64,000 nt of DNA from Maioricimonas rarisocia. GTDB taxonomy: Bacteria; Planctomycetota; Planctomycetia; Planctomycetales; Planctomycetaceae. The stretch lies in assembly GCF_007747795.1 (NCBI RefSeq), contig NZ_CP036275.1, positions 1,254,501 through 1,318,500 on the forward strand, written 5' to 3'. Made by a program: the position numbers and the translations under genes. The notes under the pieces are model-generated. The model was given only the letters and a program-made list of their open reading frames with translations. It ran no database searches and was not told where the DNA came from. This document shows, in pieces, positions 48,201 through 56,056 of this stretch (positions are counted from its first letter, which is position 1; each line of letters opens with the position of its first letter).

Positions 48201-49857
48201 CCTCGGCTACGCGGCCGCCGAGTGTCTGCGTCCCGTCGGCGACGGCAGCCAGGTACACGGCGGCAAACAGCGCCGCGGCAATCCACGAGGCCGGCGAGTA
48301 TCCGTCCCGCTGATGCTTGTCCGCGGCTTGCGTTTTCTCTTCCTCCTCGACTTCCAGGACGGCCATGACGTCTGGCCGTGTGAGGATCCGGCGGGCCCGG
48401 ATCGCCCACGGTAGCGTGAGCAGCAGGAACGGATTCCAGGGGACCAGCGCCATCTTCGAGGCCAGCAGCGGAAGTGGACCGGGTGGCCGCCCGAACATGA
48501 TGCCCCATGTCAGCCGGATCGCCGAGAGCAGGACAACCGGGAACACGATGACGGTCCCGAGGATCATCAGGGCCAGAATCGTGCCGGCTCCCGGATACCA
48601 TCTCTGGTCGACCGCGACGTACGCGAAAAAGGATGCCCCGAAGCACGCCATTCCGACCGCCAGAAACGTGAACGCAACGCCGTTCAGCTCCTGCTCGAGT
48701 TTTCGGCCGAAGCGGTGAAAGCCCGCGGGGGCCACGGCGGACGAAGGGGCCGGACGCGTCCATTCCGGCGGGGACACGCTGGCCGGTTGCTGCAGGTGGG
48801 CCAGGTAGTCCCCCAGCAGTTGCTCCACCTCGGCAGCGGATTCGAATCGCCTCTGCGGGTCTTTCTCCAGGAGTCGGTCGACGATCGCGCACAGCCAGTC
48901 GGGGATCTCCTCGTTGGCCTCCCGGATCGGCCGCGGCGTATCGTGAACCACGCGGTGCATGACGGCGACCGCCGAATCGGCCCGAAACGCCGCCCGTCCG
49001 GTGCACATCGCGTACAGCACACACCCCAGGCTGAACAGATCCGTCCGATGATCGACGCGCTGCCCCTGCGCCTGCTCGGGGGACATGTACTGCGGCGTAC
49101 CAGTGATCTGGCCGGTGCGCGTCACGCCGATGTCGTCGACCGCACGGGCCAGTCCAAAGTCCGTCAGCTTGACTCGCTCAATCCCGTTTTCGAGCAGGAT
49201 GTTCGATGGCTTGATGTCGCGATGAACGAGCCCCTGTCGGTGTGCCGCGGCCAGCCCGGCGGCCGTCTGCATCCCGATCCTCAGGATCGACTTCACGTCG
49301 AGGGCACCTTCGCGGTCGATCTTCTGCTGCAGCGACTGCCCGTCGATGTACTCCATCACGATCCGCGGAGGCTGAGCGGTCTCGTCGATGGCGTGAATCG
49401 CGACGGCGTGATCGTGGCTGACCGCGGCGGCGGCCTGCGCTTCGCGAAGGAACCGGCGTACCGACATCGGGTGGGCGGCCAGTTCGGGGGCAAGCAGCTT
49501 GATCGCCACTGTCCTTTTGAGTTTGGGGTCCCACGCCCGCAGGACAATGCCCATGCCGCCCCGGCCGATCAGCTCGATGACGTCGTACGGACCAAGTCGG
49601 CCGATCGCCTCGGCACTGTCGCCGGGAGAGAGCAACTGCTGCCACGAATCGTCCGCGGCGTCCTGATCAACGCCGACCGTGGCTGCGAGCTCTTCCGGCG
49701 GCTTCTCGAGAAAGCTGCCGGCATCTTCATGAGCTGCCAGCAGGCGCTCAACACGCTGTCGCTGCGCCGCGTCGCTGCAAGCCCGTTCGAGAAAGGCTTC
49801 GCGATGTTCGGGCCCGGCATGGTCGAGGGCTTCGAGAAAGAGTGATCGGTCGTCCAC
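45208..49857 (-). CDS. giant membrane Ser/Thr protein kinase with WD40 repeats
   Basis: The 1549-aa protein has a Hanks-type kinase at 91-355: glycine loop GRGGMGIVL (98-106), catalytic Lys120, HRDIKPSN with Asp214, DFG Asp233. Five to six membrane segments lie near 400-640 (FLAVGMACFGASFFAYVAV, WIAAALFAAVYLAAVA). WD40-type repeats follow at about 680-1000 (ISPDNRSVAWVEADGHLRL, VSGSTDGNIKWW). The C-terminal third holds a LolA/DUF2092-like segment (RDFFRTYERTLQEKP, EETLIPRRR) and a FecR-like beta stretch (FLLKSGRLSTLAG). The ECF sigma gene directly upstream makes this a planctomycete ECF-kinase signalling pair, with the kinase a probable regulator of the sigma factor. Confidence 0.88.
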   Translation of the reverse strand: MDDRSLFLEALDHAGPEHREAFLERACSDAAQRQRVERLLAAHEDAGSFLEKPPEELAATVGVDQDAADDSWQQLLSPGDSAEAIGRLGPYDVIELIGRGGMGIVLRAWDPKLKRTVAIKLLAPELAAHPMSVRRFLREAQAAAAVSHDHAVAIHAIDETAQPPRIVMEYIDGQSLQQKIDREGALDVKSILRIGMQTAAGLAAAHRQGLVHRDIKPSNILLENGIERVKLTDFGLARAVDDIGVTRTGQITGTPQYMSPEQAQGQRVDHRTDLFSLGCVLYAMCTGRAAFRADSAVAVMHRVVHDTPRPIREANEEIPDWLCAIVDRLLEKDPQRRFESAAEVEQLLGDYLAHLQQPASVSPPEWTRPAPSSAVAPAGFHRFGRKLEQELNGVAFTFLAVGMACFGASFFAYVAVDQRWYPGAGTILALMILGTVIVFPVVLLSAIRLTWGIMFGRPPGPLPLLASKMALVPWNPFLLLTLPWAIRARRILTRPDVMAVLEVEEEEKTQAADKHQRDGYSPASWIAAALFAAVYLAAVADGTQTLGGRVAEALGVMFYFSAIAFTLVWSGVTVIQRLSGGPADPMASLVPSSRGLFFATVAAISGAFLALWTNFDFSDPESYVDNLANACETVFHGVVPPPGKKPAETVGIGTDGSFDGDGYPHSAVPAALPQMTLAQTWRINDWPILDLDVSADGKWLATAHRSPDQFQVWTWPLDENTLDRRRWFTKVAEGEIRDLRISPDNRSVAWVEADGHLRLRRLTDSEENVPTFERSRDALHCLAWSPTSEWIATGGDGGLVFWDANRGDAPLFSVAVPGEPEVRITSIVWERRGKRVAVATQSGRIIVWEVLRSDVRLERTFDSFNGDIDSLSWSNDRRWIAAGLRNGSIEVVDLVGTRQPGTGSTGWPTTEIAFSPDSQWIASAGDFKQGQSGTGYIINIDGLTQQPSTDRRSLHDAHSEPITGLAFTPDGRFLVSGSTDGNIKWWQFAEPLRPAITPASRSTRTDAAPVRSGPGSTPAEQQNETHGTARSDARDFFRTYERTLQEKPAVTIQFVGRVTQTGPAGEKSQRYWGAYAAAPGAKKARAITYENSERGGYWMTGGMKFSRISPFYDAPPHDFFLNQITRSGFTSNALEPFLEGDHPLTSELHQLQLWQVQDFRNERPPGQPELPDCRVIAYQVRPTEEITFDEWLWIEEETLIPRRRLVRFELDSHAYRIVEHYHDLATEPIADPFDENSGLQELASLFVVDGRLNRQDAGEWQPASLIRQNGTYRADERTILQFDEAGTVVLEPGTEFLLRDGGQFLLKSGRLSTLAGPRESISLVYGKLLVWNAASTGGRALLTATPDRIVVERGSMTVQDNDDESPRRRNVYLREEIEYLFADGQMKPQDARTLPVIPAELRRERVIWRLDLTNREAVSPLLVHGELTAHDGRPALAATPGTEAEAPRGPERARRLILDLSKLEGLPGGSRIALRYRYFTDDKAYIYCRNTPDLIMPQHEWWTTFTGPPVSESSLRKPIEWKTNDRDSGFFIDVIEIVDVHEPIAMFPD

Positions 49858-49962
49858 GGCTCGTCGTCCCGTTCAGTCCGGCATGGTTGCGTTCCTGAAA
49901 GACAGTGCGATTTCCGGGAATCCTTCCCGCCAGATTTTCTGAGACTCCTTCGGAAAACGTTT

Positions 49963-50532
49963 TCAGCCCGAACCCGCGTCCGGCTGCAATTCGCTCAGCA
50001 GCCATGCTCTGGACCACGTCCAGAGACGCTGGGCCGAGCGGAGGGGCATTCCGAGAGCCTGAGCCGACTCCTCCATCGTCAGGCCGCTGAAGTACCGCAG
50101 CTTGACCAGTGTTGCCGCCTGCGGATCTTCTGCGTCAAGTCGCTCGAGCGCTTCGTCGATGAGCAGGACGTCATGCTTCATTGCCGGTGCAGCAATCTCC
50201 GCTTCGCACAGCTCCAGCCGGGCCCGGTCGCCGCCCCGCTTCAGGCTCCGTTTGCGCCGGGCGTTCTCGACAAGGATCCGCCGCATCGCCTCGGCCGCGG
50301 CTGCAAAGAAGTGCCCCCGCGAATTCCACTGCTGCCGTTGCGGCACATCAACGAGTCGAACGAACGCCTCGTGCACGAGCGCCGTCGCCTGCAACGTTTG
50401 ACCGGGTGCTTCGCCGGCCAGCCGTGCCGCCGCCAGTTTGCGAAGTTCGGCATAGACGAGGGGCAGCAGCTTCTCTGCCGCCTGTTCATCGCCGTGATCG
50501 ATTTCGTCGAGGATCTGCGTGACATCGGACAT
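49963..50532 (-). CDS. ECF sigma factor (planctomycete/acidobacterial type)
   Basis: The 189-aa protein shows region 2 (LPLVYAELRKLAAARLAG, HEAFVRLVDV, HFFAAAAEAMRRILVENARR) and region 4 (LRYFSGLTMEESAQALGMPL, then a helix binding -35 DNA). It belongs to the ECF type that is commonly encoded next to Ser/Thr kinases in planctomycetes. There is no separate anti-sigma gene here. The kinase gene begins 105 nt downstream on the same strand, so phosphorylation is the likely control (known for related ECF groups, inferred here). Confidence 0.9.
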   Translation of the reverse strand: MSDVTQILDEIDHGDEQAAEKLLPLVYAELRKLAAARLAGEAPGQTLQATALVHEAFVRLVDVPQRQQWNSRGHFFAAAAEAMRRILVENARRKRSLKRGGDRARLELCEAEIAAPAMKHDVLLIDEALERLDAEDPQAATLVKLRYFSGLTMEESAQALGMPLRSAQRLWTWSRAWLLSELQPDAGSG

Positions 50533-50578
50533 GACCGTCGAGTATACCCGCCCGGCGGACAGGTTTCCCGAACGAGCG

Positions 50579-51373
50579 TCACGCCTTCTGGGGAGCGCGA
50601 TTCCGTCCGCGGGTCACCCCCCGGGGAGAATCTTCGGTCATGAAGGCGAGCAGGCGCCGGCCGGCATCGGTCGTCAGACTCTCGTCCAGACGCTGGATCA
50701 TTGCCTCGCGTCCGCCCGAAGACCGGTAGATCAGCCGAAAGGCGTTGTTGATCTCGCGGCGTTCGTCCGATGTCAGGCCGGCACGCAGCAGGCCGATCCG
50801 GTTTACGCCGACGATTGCACCGTCCCGGTCGGTCATGAAGAACGGAGGCACGTCTTTGACGATCTTCCCCAGCCCGCTGATCATCGCCAGCTCGCCGATG
50901 CGAACGAACTGATGGACGGCCGCATTGCCGGAGATGACGGCCCGCGGCCCCACCGTGACGTGTCCGCCGAGCAGTGCGCCGCTGATCAATGTCACGTGAT
51001 CGCCGACCTGGCAGTTATGCCCGACGTGCGAGTTGGTCATCAGCAGGCAGTCGTCGCCGATGACGGTTGAAGAACCGTCGGCCGTGCCACGGTGGACGGT
51101 CACGCCTTCGCGAATCACACAACTGTTGCCGATCACGCAGTAGCTCAGACCGTCTTCGTAGGCGTGGTCCTGCGGCGTGTCGCCGATGACCGCGTGGGCG
51201 TGAATCTCGCATTCGGCCCCAATCGTCGTGTGCCCCATGATGACGACCGAGGGAGCGATGCGGCAGTGCGGGCCGATGCGGACCGGTCCGTCGATCACGA
51301 CGTGCGGTCCGATCTGAACGGTGGGGTGAATCTCAGCCGAAGCATCAATGATGGCAGAAGGGTGAACAGGCAT
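50579..51373 (-). CDS. lpxA: UDP-N-acetylglucosamine acyltransferase LpxA
   Basis: LpxA adds the first hydroxyacyl chain to UDP-GlcNAc in lipid A synthesis. The 264-aa length is normal. The protein is a left-handed beta-helix of hexapeptide repeats (IHPTVQIGPHVVIDGPVRIG), with the catalytic region SHVGHNC (His119, corresponding to His125 of E. coli), the HRGT segment, NAAVHQFVRIGELAMISG and the C-terminal helical part (NAFRLIYRSSG). It starts at ATG 51373. The rest of the pathway (lpxD, fabZ, lpxB) is not adjacent, unlike proteobacteria. Confidence 0.95.
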   Translation of the reverse strand: MPVHPSAIIDASAEIHPTVQIGPHVVIDGPVRIGPHCRIAPSVVIMGHTTIGAECEIHAHAVIGDTPQDHAYEDGLSYCVIGNSCVIREGVTVHRGTADGSSTVIGDDCLLMTNSHVGHNCQVGDHVTLISGALLGGHVTVGPRAVISGNAAVHQFVRIGELAMISGLGKIVKDVPPFFMTDRDGAIVGVNRIGLLRAGLTSDERREINNAFRLIYRSSGGREAMIQRLDESLTTDAGRRLLAFMTEDSPRGVTRGRNRAPQKA

Positions 51374-51470
51374 TCCGGATTCCCGTGGTGACGATGGTGA
51401 CCTGCCGGGGACGACAGGAAGGAACGACGCGGGACAACTCACGGCAGCGTGGTCAGCGCGATCCGTCTGT

Positions 51471-51902
51471 CTAACATCTCATCACCAGTGGGGCCTCGGG
51501 ATGGCCGCAGATCCGGGGAGCAACGGGAATGAGTACATCGGCAATGTGAGCGAAACACCAGTCGCACCGCTGCATCGGGGCTGCGGTCGCCAGCGGAGCA
51601 ACGACGGCCCCCTTGCCGTGTCGTCGCGTTCGCGATGATGCCGATCCTATGAAGACCGGAAACGGGTCGCCCGCAAACGTACCGGACTCGGGATCATGAT
51701 CGACCGGGCCGTCGTCCGGATCATCCGGGGCGTCGCAGCCAAGCAGGACGAAGTCGATGTCGAAGCGGTCGGCCGGGCCGGCGACCGACGCATGCGGGCC
51801 GGCGATGCTGCCTGTGTCGTCGCCGTCACAGACAGGGAAGGGGAGATGGGCCGTCGTGGCCACCATCCAGAGCGTCACGAGATTGTGCGCGATGCGATCC
51901 AT
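51471..51902 (-). CDS. small hypothetical protein (143 aa)
   Basis: It opens MDRIAHNLVTLWMVATTAHL, then carries an acidic Asp/Pro-rich middle (APDDPDDGPVDHDPESG) and two Cys pairs in the last third (CDWCFAHIADV, PRICGHPEAPLVMRC). GAAGGA is 11 nt upstream of the ATG. The composition looks protein-like, and the sense strand rather than the opposite frame gives coherent segments. No family assigned, and it could still be spurious. Confidence 0.45.
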   Translation of the reverse strand: MDRIAHNLVTLWMVATTAHLPFPVCDGDDTGSIAGPHASVAGPADRFDIDFVLLGCDAPDDPDDGPVDHDPESGTFAGDPFPVFIGSASSRTRRHGKGAVVAPLATAAPMQRCDWCFAHIADVLIPVAPRICGHPEAPLVMRC

Positions 51903-52109
51903 TGCGTCCCGGTCCTTCAGGGCAGATTCCTTTGCGGAAAGTGTCCTGATCGGCAGCCCGGGTGTCAACGGACCGCCAGCGGTGGCCCCACGTCGCCAGT
52001 GCGAATCTTGTTAGGCTCACATGCTTGCCTTGAAGGACGAGCCTGCCACCCGAGCCGGGGGCCGACAGATCGTTCGAACGCTTCTGCAAAGCCTCGTGTC
52101 GCTGCGCGA

Positions 52110-52130
52110 CCCCGGTTCGGAGAACCGGGG
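52110..52130. other. 8-bp hairpin downstream of the ThuA gene
   Basis: CCCCGGTT-CGGAG-AACCGGGG is a perfect stem-loop 66 nt after the ThuA stop. There is no T-run, so a terminator role is doubtful. It resembles a dispersed intergenic repeat. Confidence 0.4.
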
Positions 52131-52196
52131 CCACCCGGGATGGTCGCACACCTCACGAACCACGCCTGTTGTCGCCGGAGACACGGGATTGACCCG

Positions 52197-53243
52197 TCAC
52201 CGACGACGCCGCTGCGGAATCACGATCGGCTTCGTCGTCGACATGATCGGGGTGAGGAGGTCCTGCAGTTCTTCCGGACGGACGTTGCGGCGATGACCAC
52301 CGAATCGGAACGTCGACGGCTGGTACGCCCCCACGAAGTCGATGTTCAGGTCCGACGTGATCGCGTCCTCCAGACCGGCCGCCCACAGGCAGGCGTTCAC
52401 CATCATCCGCCGGAAATCGAGATCGACCAGATCCTCCGAGGCACCGTACGTTGTGGTGAAGACCCGTCCCTTCCCGCTGCCGTCGCGGCTCGAGTACTCA
52501 CGCACCCACGCACCGGGGCAGGGTTCCTTGTCCTCGGCGACGGGGGAGTTGGCCGTCATCCCGTTCAGCGGCTGCGCCATCGCAAGAATCGTGCTGTCCG
52601 GTTCCGGCTCGGTCCAGTAGCCGCCCGCCTGCACCCACGGCTGCGTCACCCCGCGGAGGACGGGATGCGACTTGGCTTCCGGCACGACGATCAGCCGCGT
52701 GCTCATCACATGGTTCTTGCCGTAATGCCCCGCCCAGCTCTCACCCAGCACCTGCCGACCGAATCCCTTCGCATAGTCCTCGCCGTCGTAGCGGTAGTCG
52801 TACCGGGCGAACTGCGAGTCGGCCGGGATCTTGAACGCGTGCGTCGCCGTCCGCAGACCGACCACCGGACCGGCCCGGTCGAGGTAGTCGACGATCGGCT
52901 GCATCTGTTCAGCTGGCAGATTCTTGAAACGGAGGAAGATCACGGCCAGGTCGGCATCGGCCAGAGCCTGCGTCCCCGGCATGTTGTCGGCCGCCGGATC
53001 AATCTCCCCGGTCTCCGGATCGACCGTAAACAGCACCGTACACCTGAAACCGTGATGCACCGCCATGATGCGGGCCAGGGCCGGCAGCGTCTCTTCGGAC
53101 CGGTACTCGTGGTCTCCGGCCAGAAACACGATGTGCTTCCCGTTGCCGGGGCCATCCGTCCCTTCGTAGACGAGCGGTTCGGCCCGGGCGGCAGAGAAGA
53201 GCAGGGCGACAGTGAATAACGCAACGACGGAACGGTAGATCAT
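52197..53243 (-). CDS. secreted ThuA-domain protein
   Basis: The 348-aa protein has a signal peptide (MIYRSVVALFTVALLFSAARA) followed by a ThuA (trehalose-utilisation, class I glutamine amidotransferase-like) domain: HIVFLAGDHEYRSEETLPAL, ADLAVIFLRFKNLP, GLRTATHAF, GRVFTTTYGASEDL, then NACLWAAGLEDAI. ThuA-domain proteins are linked to sugar metabolism, but the reaction is not established for this subfamily. It sits 50 nt downstream of a sulfatase on the same strand, probably in one operon for polysaccharide use. Confidence 0.85.
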   Translation of the reverse strand: MIYRSVVALFTVALLFSAARAEPLVYEGTDGPGNGKHIVFLAGDHEYRSEETLPALARIMAVHHGFRCTVLFTVDPETGEIDPAADNMPGTQALADADLAVIFLRFKNLPAEQMQPIVDYLDRAGPVVGLRTATHAFKIPADSQFARYDYRYDGEDYAKGFGRQVLGESWAGHYGKNHVMSTRLIVVPEAKSHPVLRGVTQPWVQAGGYWTEPEPDSTILAMAQPLNGMTANSPVAEDKEPCPGAWVREYSSRDGSGKGRVFTTTYGASEDLVDLDFRRMMVNACLWAAGLEDAITSDLNIDFVGAYQPSTFRFGGHRRNVRPEELQDLLTPIMSTTKPIVIPQRRRR

Positions 53244-53293
53244 CTCGGGGCTTTCACTGGGGGGCAAGGATCGATGAATGACGCGACGCATTA

Positions 53294-54787
53294 TCACAGT
53301 TCGGGGGGCGTCCACTTCGGGATGCCGCGCTCCTTGAGCTGTTTCTCATACCGGACCGCCTGCGGCTGCTGCGGAGCATAAGGAGCGTCTTCGTTGACCA
53401 TCAGCGGGACAGTCGCCTCCCACCAGGCGTCGTACGCCTTGCGGAGTTCCGCCACGACTTCCGGATGGTCGGCGGCGACATCCTGCTTCTCGAACGGATC
53501 GGCCGAAATGTCGTACAGCTCCTGATTGTTCACCAGGCGCCAGCGGGGCGTCCGGACGGCACATTTGTTGTACTGGCTTTCGTTCGGATCGGCCCCTTTC
53601 TCCCAGCGGCCGACGTGGAAGAACAGATGACGGTCCGGCCAGTTGGCGTTCGGATCTTCAAGCAGCGGCAGCAGCGAACGACCGTCGCGCTCCTGGATGT
53701 CGTTCGGGATCGTCGCCCCGGCCAGATCGCAGAACGTGTCGAACAGGTCGATGTGTGCCGTCAGGGCAGGGATGTCGACCCCTTCACCAAGCACTCCCTT
53801 CCACCGCCAGAATGCGGGGACATGCGTGCCGCCTTCCCACGGCGAGCCTTTGCCGGTCTTGAAGCCGGCCGTGTACATCTGGACTCGCTTGCCGTTGAGG
53901 CGACCGCCACGGCCGGCCTGTCCGTTATCCGTCATAAAGATGACGAGGGTGTTGTCCCACAGATCCCACTCGTCCAGCTTCTGCATCATCAGGCCGAAGT
54001 TGTCGTCGATATTCTCGATCATGCCGTAGCGGCCCTGCGTCGACTCGTCCCAACCCATGTCGGCGAATCGCTTCTTGTACTTCTCGGGAGCGATCATCGG
54101 GCCGTGCGGAGCATTAGGTGTGATGTAGGCGAAGAACGGCGTCTCGGCCTGCTGCTGCTTGCGCATCCATCCCAGGGCCGCCTGGAAGAAGACGTCGGTG
54201 CAGAAACCTTCGGTCTGCACGAGCGTGTCGTTGTGCAGAATGACGTTGTCGAAGTACCGGCCTTCCGCCTCGCGATTGGGCGGGAAGTCGGCGCAGCTGC
54301 CCGGGTAGGACTGGCCGATGCCGCCTGCTCCGTGAATGAAGACTTCGCTGAAACCGCGATTGTACGGCTGATACTCGTCCTCGTCGCCCAGATGCCATTT
54401 GCCGAAGATGCCGGTCTCGTAACCGGCGTTCTGCAGCAGCTCGGGGACCGTGGTCGTCGAAAGCGCCATCCGCTCCCGTTCCTTGATGGTGTGCGTGACG
54501 CCATTCCGGAATTCGTGCCGGCCGCTCATGATCGCCGACCGCGTCGGCGCACAGGTCGGGCTGACGTGGAAGTCGGTGAACCGGGTCGAGAGTTCGTAGA
54601 ACCGGTCCAGGTTCGGCGTCCGCAGGACCGTGTTCCCCAGGCAGGAGAGATCCCCCATTCCCTGGTCGTCGGTCATGACGAGGATGATGTTGGGGCGGCT
54701 ACCCTTGAGCGACTGCGCATAGCTGCTGGCAGGCGCCATCAGCGCAGCGAAGAGGAGAACCAGGGGCAGGAGCGCGATGTGTTTCAT
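53294..54787 (-). CDS. secreted type I sulfatase (formylglycine-dependent), 1
   Basis: The protein is 497 aa. After a signal peptide (MKHIALLPLVLLFAALMAPA) comes the sulfatase fold: metal-binding MTDDQGMGD, the FGly motif Cys79-Ala-Pro-Thr-Arg83 in SPTCAPTRSAIMSGR, the GIFGKWHLG lysine/histidine region and a MTDNG metal site. The active Cys must be oxidised to formylglycine by a separate enzyme not seen here. It removes sulfate esters from sugars or other substrates in the periplasm. It lies between DUF6807 and ThuA genes. ATG 54787 was chosen at the signal peptide. Confidence 0.93.
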   Translation of the reverse strand: MKHIALLPLVLLFAALMAPASSYAQSLKGSRPNIILVMTDDQGMGDLSCLGNTVLRTPNLDRFYELSTRFTDFHVSPTCAPTRSAIMSGRHEFRNGVTHTIKERERMALSTTTVPELLQNAGYETGIFGKWHLGDEDEYQPYNRGFSEVFIHGAGGIGQSYPGSCADFPPNREAEGRYFDNVILHNDTLVQTEGFCTDVFFQAALGWMRKQQQAETPFFAYITPNAPHGPMIAPEKYKKRFADMGWDESTQGRYGMIENIDDNFGLMMQKLDEWDLWDNTLVIFMTDNGQAGRGGRLNGKRVQMYTAGFKTGKGSPWEGGTHVPAFWRWKGVLGEGVDIPALTAHIDLFDTFCDLAGATIPNDIQERDGRSLLPLLEDPNANWPDRHLFFHVGRWEKGADPNESQYNKCAVRTPRWRLVNNQELYDISADPFEKQDVAADHPEVVAELRKAYDAWWEATVPLMVNEDAPYAPQQPQAVRYEKQLKERGIPKWTPPEL

Positions 54788-54830
54788 GTCCGGGACCTCG
54801 TGAAATTGGCAATAGAACGGTCTGATCGGA

Positions 54831-55781
54831 TCACTTCGTATCGGATGCCTGGGTGAGCGTGACGAAGTCGTCGTATGCGGATGCGATCGATTCCGGGTCG
54901 CCGCCGTTGCCGGAATGAATCCAGACGGCAAACCGCAGCTGCAGCGACTCACCGGGTTCGACGGTGACCTGGCTGGCGGGGCCTTTGTTCATCGCCTTGC
55001 GGCCGAACGGGTTGGCGGCAACGAACCCGTAATTGCGGGCATGCAGCCAGCTCTCGCGGAAGTTTTCGGGGTGGCTCATCAGCGTCATGCCGACGGGCCT
55101 GCCGTCGATCGTGCCGCTGTAGTCGCACCAGCGAGCGGCGTAACTCCAGATGGCCTCAGCTCCGGTCCGGCCTTCGGAGTCGAGCAGCCGGCCTCTTTCG
55201 ACTTCGCTCAAGGGAGTCGCGACCCGCATGCCGAGCCCCATCTCTTCCTGGTCGCCGAACGTGAATGGACGCTTGCCGGTGAACGTCGAATCCCACACGA
55301 GCAGGCGGCCTCCGGCGCGGGGGATGATCACACACCGAAACCGTTCGCGGCAGATTTCGGAGCCATCCTCGCGGAGGTAGCGTTTCTCCTCAATGAATTC
55401 GCCCTTGCCCGGTCCACCAGTCGGCGAGTTGGTGAAGCGGACGTGTTCGATGCGGGCTTTGTTGCGCCAGAAGTCGGCTCCGTCAAGATCGCCGAAAGCG
55501 AGCCAGATACCCGGATGCATGGTGGCGTGATCGGTCCGGTCAGTCCCTTCGACGGGGGGATGACTGCGGGTCACCTGAACGCTGCCGGGCGCCTTCACGT
55601 GAGCGAAGTACGGCCGGGGGATTTTCTCATCGCGGAACACGTACTCGGCGAACGGCTCGTTGCCGACAGAGATGACGAGTCGGTCATCCTGCTGATCAAA
55701 CGCGACCGGCTCCGATGCGAAGCCGGTGGAGGCGACCACGGCGAGAAGCAGGGCGGAAACCGTTTGCAGGAGTCGCGGCAT
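54831..55781 (-). CDS. secreted DUF6807 (PmoA-like) protein
   Basis: The 316-aa protein has a signal peptide (LLQTVSALLLAVVASTGFAS) and the pattern DUF6807 proteins share (PYFAHVKAPGSVQVTRSHPP, HATMHPGIWLAFGDLDGADFW, WCDYSGTIDGRPVGMTLMSHPENFR). Databases often label the family methane oxygenase PmoA, but this carries no evidence of methane oxidation. It is more likely a carbohydrate-linked protein given its neighbours. It is the first gene of the sulfatase-ThuA group on the minus strand. Confidence 0.85.
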   Translation of the reverse strand: MPRLLQTVSALLLAVVASTGFASEPVAFDQQDDRLVISVGNEPFAEYVFRDEKIPRPYFAHVKAPGSVQVTRSHPPVEGTDRTDHATMHPGIWLAFGDLDGADFWRNKARIEHVRFTNSPTGGPGKGEFIEEKRYLREDGSEICRERFRCVIIPRAGGRLLVWDSTFTGKRPFTFGDQEEMGLGMRVATPLSEVERGRLLDSEGRTGAEAIWSYAARWCDYSGTIDGRPVGMTLMSHPENFRESWLHARNYGFVAANPFGRKAMNKGPASQVTVEPGESLQLRFAVWIHSGNGGDPESIASAYDDFVTLTQASDTK

Positions 55782-55865
55782 CGTGGTCTTCCTCGTGAAG
55801 CAGCAGTGATCTGGCGGGCATGAGTCCGTTCATGATGACGTCCGGACACTTGATCGCAAGAGTCG

Positions 55866-55975
55866 CAGGGTGAGTTAGCGAAGCGTAACCACCGTCATTC
55901 GAATGCCGGGACCAGTCCCAGCCTGCGGTGCTCAAGTCTCATGCGCTGGGGGCGTCGCTGCGCGACGACCGCCAG
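55866..55975. repeat. dispersed repeat (left half), target of the IS element
   Basis: The segment carries the sequence also found at 60901-60975 (hairpin-bearing GTTAGCGAAGCGTAA block) and continues into GGGGGCGTCGCTGCGCGACG, which occurs at the end of each 197-bp repeat unit. It breaks off at ACCGCCAG (55968-55975) where the insertion sequence begins. The missing right half resumes at 57397. Confidence 0.85.
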
Positions 55976-55987
55976 ATGGGGATGAAA

Positions 55988-56056
55988 GCTCGTTGCTCGT
56001 ATCGGTTAGACTTCGATTGAGTCAAACCACGAAATCCTCCCGAAGGAGCAACGAGC
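55988..56056 (+). promoter_or_regulatory. hairpin masking the transposase ribosome-binding site
   Basis: GCTCGTTGCTC (55988-55998) is the exact reverse complement of GAGCAACGAGC (56046-56056), which ends at the base before the ATG and overlaps the ribosome-binding site AAGGAG (56043-56048). The left arm also contains the subterminal inverted repeat, so DNA-end recognition and translation control may share sequence. Confidence 0.7.

Noticed and set aside
54831-55781. Methane monooxygenase subunit (PmoA) function
   Set aside because: The family label PmoA-like is a database name. The protein is a secreted soluble DUF6807 member and lacks the membrane helices and metal ligands of particulate methane monooxygenase.
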